Below, one piece after another: positions 60,621 through 64,000 of a stretch of 64,000 nt of DNA. The notes beneath the pieces are model-generated. The model did not search any database and was not told the DNA's origin. It saw nothing but the letters and a program-made list of their open reading frames with translations. Both the position numbers and the translations under genes were made by a program. Source of the stretch: DASTFY01 sp963829955 (lineage in GTDB: Bacteria > Actinomycetota > Acidimicrobiia > Acidimicrobiales > Ilumatobacteraceae). The DNA lies in contig CAWHKS010000002.1 of assembly GCA_963829955.1 (NCBI GenBank), positions 124,001 to 188,000 on the forward strand. Direction: 5' to 3'. Within the stretch, counting starts at the first letter, position 1; each line of letters opens with the position of its first letter.

Positions 60621-61107
60621 TGACGCCGGTGTCGAAGCCGGCGAGGTGCAGCCCGCCGTGGAAGCGGGCGTGCTCGATCTTCAGGCAGCGGTCGGCCACG
60701 ACGGTCAGCCCGGCGTCGTGGGCCTTCTGCGCGGCGCCGTCGTGCCGGAGCCCGAGCTGGAACCACAGCGTCTTGGCGCCGGCGGCGATGGCCTCGTCGG
60801 CCACGGTCGGCAGATCGTCGACCCGGCGGAAGGCATCGACCAGATCGGGGATCTCGGGCAGGGCGTCCAGGCTCGGGTAGACGGGCAGCCCGAGGATCTC
60901 GGTGCCCTCCGGCAGCGTGGGGTTCACGAGGTACAGCCGGAAGTCGGAGTCGGCACGGAGATAGGTCAACACGAAGTAGCTGGACCGGGCTGGGTTCGGC
61001 GAAGCGCCGACCATCGCCACCGAGCCGGTGCGCTGCAGGATGCGCTGGCGCTCGGGCGCACCGGGGTTGACCCAGGTGGTCGATCGTGTCGCGGATTGGG
61101 TCGTCAT
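60601..61107 (-). CDS. CoA-binding (YccU-like) protein
   Basis: The 168-residue protein has a Rossmann segment VAMVGASPNPARSSYFVLTY, YLVNPTLPEGTEILGLPVYP, DLVDAFRRVDDLPTVADEAI and WFQLGLRHDGAAQKAHDAGL, the YccU/CoA_binding_2 type. Such genes frequently neighbour O-acetylhomoserine sulfhydrylase, as here. Its ATG at 61107 overlaps the stop of a mini-ORF in the repeat cassette, linking it to metY upstream. Confidence 0.85.
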   Translation of the reverse strand: MTTQSATRSTTWVNPGAPERQRILQRTGSVAMVGASPNPARSSYFVLTYLRADSDFRLYLVNPTLPEGTEILGLPVYPSLDALPEIPDLVDAFRRVDDLPTVADEAIAAGAKTLWFQLGLRHDGAAQKAHDAGLTVVADRCLKIEHARFHGGLHLAGFDTGVISSRRY

Positions 61108-61303
61108 GCCGGTACCTCTCGGGGGCTGCGTCCCCGGACCCCATTGCCTGCCGGCTCGCTATCGCTCGCTCGGCTGGCTCGCCCTCGCTCGCTGCGCTCG
61201 CTCATGCCGGTACCTCTCGGGGGCTGCGCCCCCGGACCCCATCGCCTGCCGGCTCGCTATCGCTCGCTCGGCTGGCCGGCCCTCGCTCGCTGCGCTCGCT
61301 CAT
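61104..61303 (-). repeat. Two tandem 98-base cassettes, each a 33-codon mini-ORF coupled by ATGA
   Basis: Two 98-base units (61104-61201 and 61202-61299), near-identical apart from a few bases, fill the gap between metY and the CoA-binding gene. On the minus strand each carries an open frame starting MSERSERG and ending SPREVPA (61303-61202 and 61205-61104). Each frame's TGA overlaps the next ATG. The metY TGA also overlaps the first ATG. So metY, mini-ORF 1, mini-ORF 2 and the CoA-binding gene are linked by four-base overlaps. Each unit also has a hairpin, GGGGGC-TGC-GCCCCC or its GTCCCC variant. Whether the peptides are made is unknown. Confidence 0.75.
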
Positions 61304-62643
61304 GCCGTTGCCGTGCGCAATGCCTGGTCCAGGTCGCGGCAGATGTCGTCGGCGTCCTCGATCCCGACCGAGAGGCGGATGAGCTCGGGTGACACGCCCG
61401 CGCCCGCCAGGGCGTCGTCGTCGAGCTGGGCGTGGGTCGTGCTGGCCGGATGGATGACGAGGGTCTTCGCGTCGCCCACGTTGGCAAGGTGGCTGGCCAG
61501 CTGCACGCCCTCGATGAAGCGCTCGCCGGCCTTGCGACCGCCCTCCACTCCGAACGAGAACACCGCGCCTGGCCCCGCCGGCAGATAGCGCTGGGCCCGG
61601 TCGTACCACGGCGACGAGGCCAGGCCGGCGTAGGCGACCCAGCTCACCGCCGGGTGCCCCTCCAAGAACGCGGACACGATGCGGGCGTTCTCGACGTGGA
61701 CCTCCATCCGCAGCGGCAGGGTCTCGAGACCGAGCAGGAAGAGGAAGGCGTTGAACGGCGACATGGTCGCCCCCACGTCCCGGAGCTGCTCGGCCCGCAG
61801 GCGCGTGAGGTAGCCGTACTCTGCGAAGTTCCCCCACCAGGACAGCCCGCCGTACGACGCCACCGGCTCGGTCATGAGCGGGAACTTCCCGTTGGCCCAG
61901 TTGAACCGGCCGGACTCGACGACCACGCCGCCGATGGACGTCCCGTGGCCGCCGAGGAACTTGGTGGCGGAGTGGACGACGATGTCGGCCCCGTGCTCGA
62001 TGGGCCGGCAGAGGGCCGGGGTGGCCAGCGTGGCGTCGACCACGAGCGGGATGTCGTGCTCGTGGGCGACCTCGGCCAGGCCGGCCAGGTCGGACACGGA
62101 CCCGGACGGGTTGCCAATGACCTCCGTGTAGATGGCCTTCGTGGTCGGGCCGACGGCGGCGGCGAAGGCGTCGGGCTCGTCACGGTCGACGAACGTCGTG
62201 TCGATTCCGAGGCGGCGCAGCGTCACGTCCAGCAGGGTCCGCGTCCCGCCGTAGAGCCGGGACGACGCCACGAGGTGCTCGCCGGCGCCGGCCAGGCCGA
62301 TGAACACCAGCAGCTCGGCGGCCTGCCCGCTCGCCGTGGCGACCGCGCCGAGGCCGCCCTCGAGGCTGGCCATCCGCTCCTCGAACGCAGCGACCGTCGG
62401 GTTGGCGATGCGGCTGTAGATGTTGCCGAACTTCTGCAGCGCGAACAGCGTCTGGGCGTCGAGTGCGTCCTCGAACACGAAGCTCGTTGTCTGGTAGATG
62501 GGCACCGCCCGGGCGCCCGTCGCCGGATCGGGCCGTCCGCCCGCGTGCACCGACCGGGTGCGGAACCCATAGCCCTCGGGCGAGGCCCCGCCGATCCCCA
62601 TGTCCGCGCCGGGGTCCATCCCGGCGTCCATCCCGGCGTCCAT
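61300..62643 (-). CDS. metY: O-acetylhomoserine aminocarboxypropyltransferase / sulfhydrylase
   Basis: The 447-residue PLP enzyme has RTRSVHAGGRPDPATGARAV, YSRIANPTVAAFEERMASLE, GGLGAVATASGQAAELLVF and the PLP lysine in HSATKFLGGHG, diagnostic of the MetY/Cys-Met metabolism family. It makes homocysteine from O-acetylhomoserine and sulfide. The N-terminus MDAGMDAGMDPGADMG comes from tandem 12-base repeats giving several in-frame ATGs; the real start may be any of these. It is coupled through the mini-ORF cassettes to the CoA-binding gene. Confidence 0.92.
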   Translation of the reverse strand: MDAGMDAGMDPGADMGIGGASPEGYGFRTRSVHAGGRPDPATGARAVPIYQTTSFVFEDALDAQTLFALQKFGNIYSRIANPTVAAFEERMASLEGGLGAVATASGQAAELLVFIGLAGAGEHLVASSRLYGGTRTLLDVTLRRLGIDTTFVDRDEPDAFAAAVGPTTKAIYTEVIGNPSGSVSDLAGLAEVAHEHDIPLVVDATLATPALCRPIEHGADIVVHSATKFLGGHGTSIGGVVVESGRFNWANGKFPLMTEPVASYGGLSWWGNFAEYGYLTRLRAEQLRDVGATMSPFNAFLFLLGLETLPLRMEVHVENARIVSAFLEGHPAVSWVAYAGLASSPWYDRAQRYLPAGPGAVFSFGVEGGRKAGERFIEGVQLASHLANVGDAKTLVIHPASTTHAQLDDDALAGAGVSPELIRLSVGIEDADDICRDLDQALRTATA

Positions 62644-62658
62644 CGGAGCAACGTACCG

Positions 62659-63654
62659 TCAGGCGACGGCTCGGCGGAAAGCCCACGCCGCGGCGGCCAC
62701 AGGTTCCAGGACGCCACGGGGGTCCTGGCCGATGTAGGCCACGCCCACGCTGGTCGCTCCGTGCTGGCGGGCCAGGCCGGCCAGCTGCCGTCCGATCTCC
62801 TCGATCGTGCCCGTCACGAGGAGGGCGTCCAGCACGCGATCGTCGATGACCGCGCGGGCCGGGCCGTCGTCTCCCTCAGCGAGCGCCATCGCCGCGCGCG
62901 CCGCGGCGTCCGGATTCACCCCGAGCATCGACGACGTCCGCGCTGGACCGTCGGTGAACGCATACACGAGCTTGGGGCGGATCGCCTCCGCCTCGTCTCC
63001 GTTGAACGCCACGTTGGGGTAGATGGCGGCGGCGACGGGACGCCGCCAGCGCGCCCACTCCAGCGTCGTCGCCGTCATGGGCAGCGGGACGCCGCCGAGG
63101 AACACGCCATCGGCCACCTCGGAGGCGAGGCGGTTGAGCCGCTCACCCCGGGCGCCGATGAAGATCGGGACGTCCGGAGCCCGGATGGCGTGGGGCGGCA
63201 CCGTGTACCCGTCGGTCGAGGTGCCGCACAGCACCGCCCGCGCGATGCGCACGGCTTCGGTCACGCGCGTGTAGGGCTGCTCGCGCTCGACGCCGACCGG
63301 CCCGAGTGCCAGGCCGCCACCGGCACCCAGACCGAGCACCACCCGGCCCGGCGCCAGCTCGGCCAGCGTGCCGAAGGCCGATGCCGTGGCCGCCGGGTGG
63401 CGCAGATAGGGGTTGGTGACGGCAACCCCGAGCCCCACTGTGGACGTGCGGGGCGCGGCGGCGGCCAGGGTGACGACCGGGTCGCGCGCCGGGCCTTCGT
63501 CGCCGAACCACACCTCGTCGAGGCCGGCGCTCTCCGCCTCGACGACCACGTCGGCCAGTGTCCCCGCGTCGTGGTCGGGGAACAACCACAAGCCGAAGCC
63601 AGGTTTGTCGGCCGAGTTGATCCGCGACGCGGACGACGCAGACGACGCGGACAT
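62659..63654 (-). CDS. LLM-class flavin (F420-type) oxidoreductase
   Basis: The 331-residue protein has GFGLWLFPDHDAGTLADVVV, VWFGDEGPARDPVVTLAAAA, VGLGVAVTNPYLRHPAATAS, LAPGRVVLGLGAGGGLALGP and PIFIGARGERLNRLASEVAD, resembling F420-dependent methylenetetrahydromethanopterin-reductase-like members. ATG 63654 (MSASSASSAS) is preferred to a longer upstream frame that would overlap the divergent gene. It ends 15 bases before metY, so it may be co-transcribed with it. Confidence 0.88.
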   Translation of the reverse strand: MSASSASSASRINSADKPGFGLWLFPDHDAGTLADVVVEAESAGLDEVWFGDEGPARDPVVTLAAAAPRTSTVGLGVAVTNPYLRHPAATASAFGTLAELAPGRVVLGLGAGGGLALGPVGVEREQPYTRVTEAVRIARAVLCGTSTDGYTVPPHAIRAPDVPIFIGARGERLNRLASEVADGVFLGGVPLPMTATTLEWARWRRPVAAAIYPNVAFNGDEAEAIRPKLVYAFTDGPARTSSMLGVNPDAAARAAMALAEGDDGPARAVIDDRVLDALLVTGTIEEIGRQLAGLARQHGATSVGVAYIGQDPRGVLEPVAAAAWAFRRAVA

Positions 63655-63689
63655 GGCGGGCGAGCCTACGGGTGGACCACGATGGCCCG

Positions 63690-64000
63690 GTGCGCCTGGG
63701 CCTGTCACCGTTCGCCTCCAGCCGGGCCGGGGTGGAGGCACTGGCCGCGCTGGGCGTGCAGGGAGGGATCGACACCCTCTGGCTGGGTGACGGGCTCCTG
63801 CACAACCCCGACTTCCCGACCTGGTCGGGCGCCATGGAGCCCGTCACCGAGCTGGCGTGGTTGGCCGGGAGGTTCCCTACGGCTCGGCTCGGTCTCAGTG
63901 CCGCGGTCCTCCCCCTGCGCGACGTGACGTGGCTGGCCAAGCAGGCCATGACGCTCGACCACGTCAGCGATGGCCGGTTCGTGCTCGCGGTGGCCCCCGG
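63690..64000 (+). CDS. LLM-class flavin oxidoreductase (3' cut by window edge)
   Basis: From GTG 63690 about 103 codons read VRLGLSPFASSRAGVEALAA, DTLWLGDGLLHNPDFPTWSG and TWLAKQAMTLDHVSDGRFVL, the N-terminal half of an LLM-class protein. It is divergent from the neighbouring LLM gene, 35 bases away, so two related oxidoreductases share a promoter region. The frame is open to the end of the window. Confidence 0.8.
   Translation, partial: MRLGLSPFASSRAGVEALAALGVQGGIDTLWLGDGLLHNPDFPTWSGAMEPVTELAWLAGRFPTARLGLSAAVLPLRDVTWLAKQAMTLDHVSDGRFVLAVAP

Noticed and set aside
1..64000. CRISPR arrays, tRNA or rRNA genes, integrases, transposases
   Set aside because: Looked for spaced direct repeats, conserved T-loop words and recombinase motifs while reading; none was convincing. 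The tandem 98-base units at 61.1 kb are contiguous, not spacer-separated.

Overview
The window is high-GC, densely packed bacterial DNA with short gaps and many ATGA/GTGA start-stop overlaps. It carries six LLM-class (F420-type) oxidoreductases, FMN split-barrel proteins, three TetR regulators, many short-chain dehydrogenases (SDRs) and many GTG starts. This points to an actinobacterium, plausibly of the Acidimicrobiia or a related uncultured lineage; the placement is inference. I saw no rRNA or tRNA gene, CRISPR array, integrase or insertion sequence.

Layout. 0-8.7 kb: a fused TPP-dependent E1 dehydrogenase, a Rieske oxygenase with a 77-residue partner, TetR, nitroreductase, a phosphotransferase with a helical partner, SnoaL-like proteins and an SDR. 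8.8-15.3 kb: alpha/beta hydrolase, a Rieske / KstD-like flavoprotein / SnoaL operon, Zn-alcohol dehydrogenase, VOC protein and a frameshifted F420-type split-barrel gene. 15.3-30.2 kb: HExxH lipoprotein, LLM enzyme, sugar-epimerase-like TIM barrel, a phosphatase lacking its catalytic Cys, PPOX proteins, an SDR, a PEP-utilising swivelling-domain protein, methyltransferase, CapA-like lipoprotein, frameshifted P450, epimerase and a second phosphotransferase module. 30.2-33.7 kb: a TIR protein, a KGGVGR ATPase fused to TIR, and a membrane protein. This is the most defence-like locus. 33.7-39.9 kb: an SDR and a complete branched-chain-amino-acid-type ABC transporter. 40.1-44.1 kb: a lipocalin-like protein of unknown role, SnoaL and three SDRs in tandem. 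44.2-47.2 kb: a patchy accessory stretch with secreted proteins, arylsulfatase and HNH-endonuclease debris, and a frameshifted HAD phosphatase. 47.2-58 kb: a second Rieske/partner module, LLM enzymes, acyl-CoA ligase, a lone lipoyl-domain protein, TetR pair and acyl-CoA dehydrogenase. 58-64 kb: LLM, HAD, ThuA-like, CoA-binding protein, MetY and two more LLM genes.

Taken together the metabolic genes look like a peripheral catabolic island for a hydrophobic ring-containing or branched substrate (steroid, terpenoid or aromatic). Import would use the Liv-type ABC system. Activation would use acyl-CoA ligase, ring attack would use Rieske oxygenases and a P450, and oxidation would use SDRs, the KstD-like flavoprotein, acyl-CoA dehydrogenase and LLM enzymes. 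TetR proteins probably regulate it. The substrate cannot be read from the sequence.

Four genes (F420-type split-barrel, P450, TIR, HAD) and one gene remnant (arylsulfatase) each carry a single-base indel inside an otherwise clean domain. This pattern suggests assembly or read errors at least as much as gene decay.
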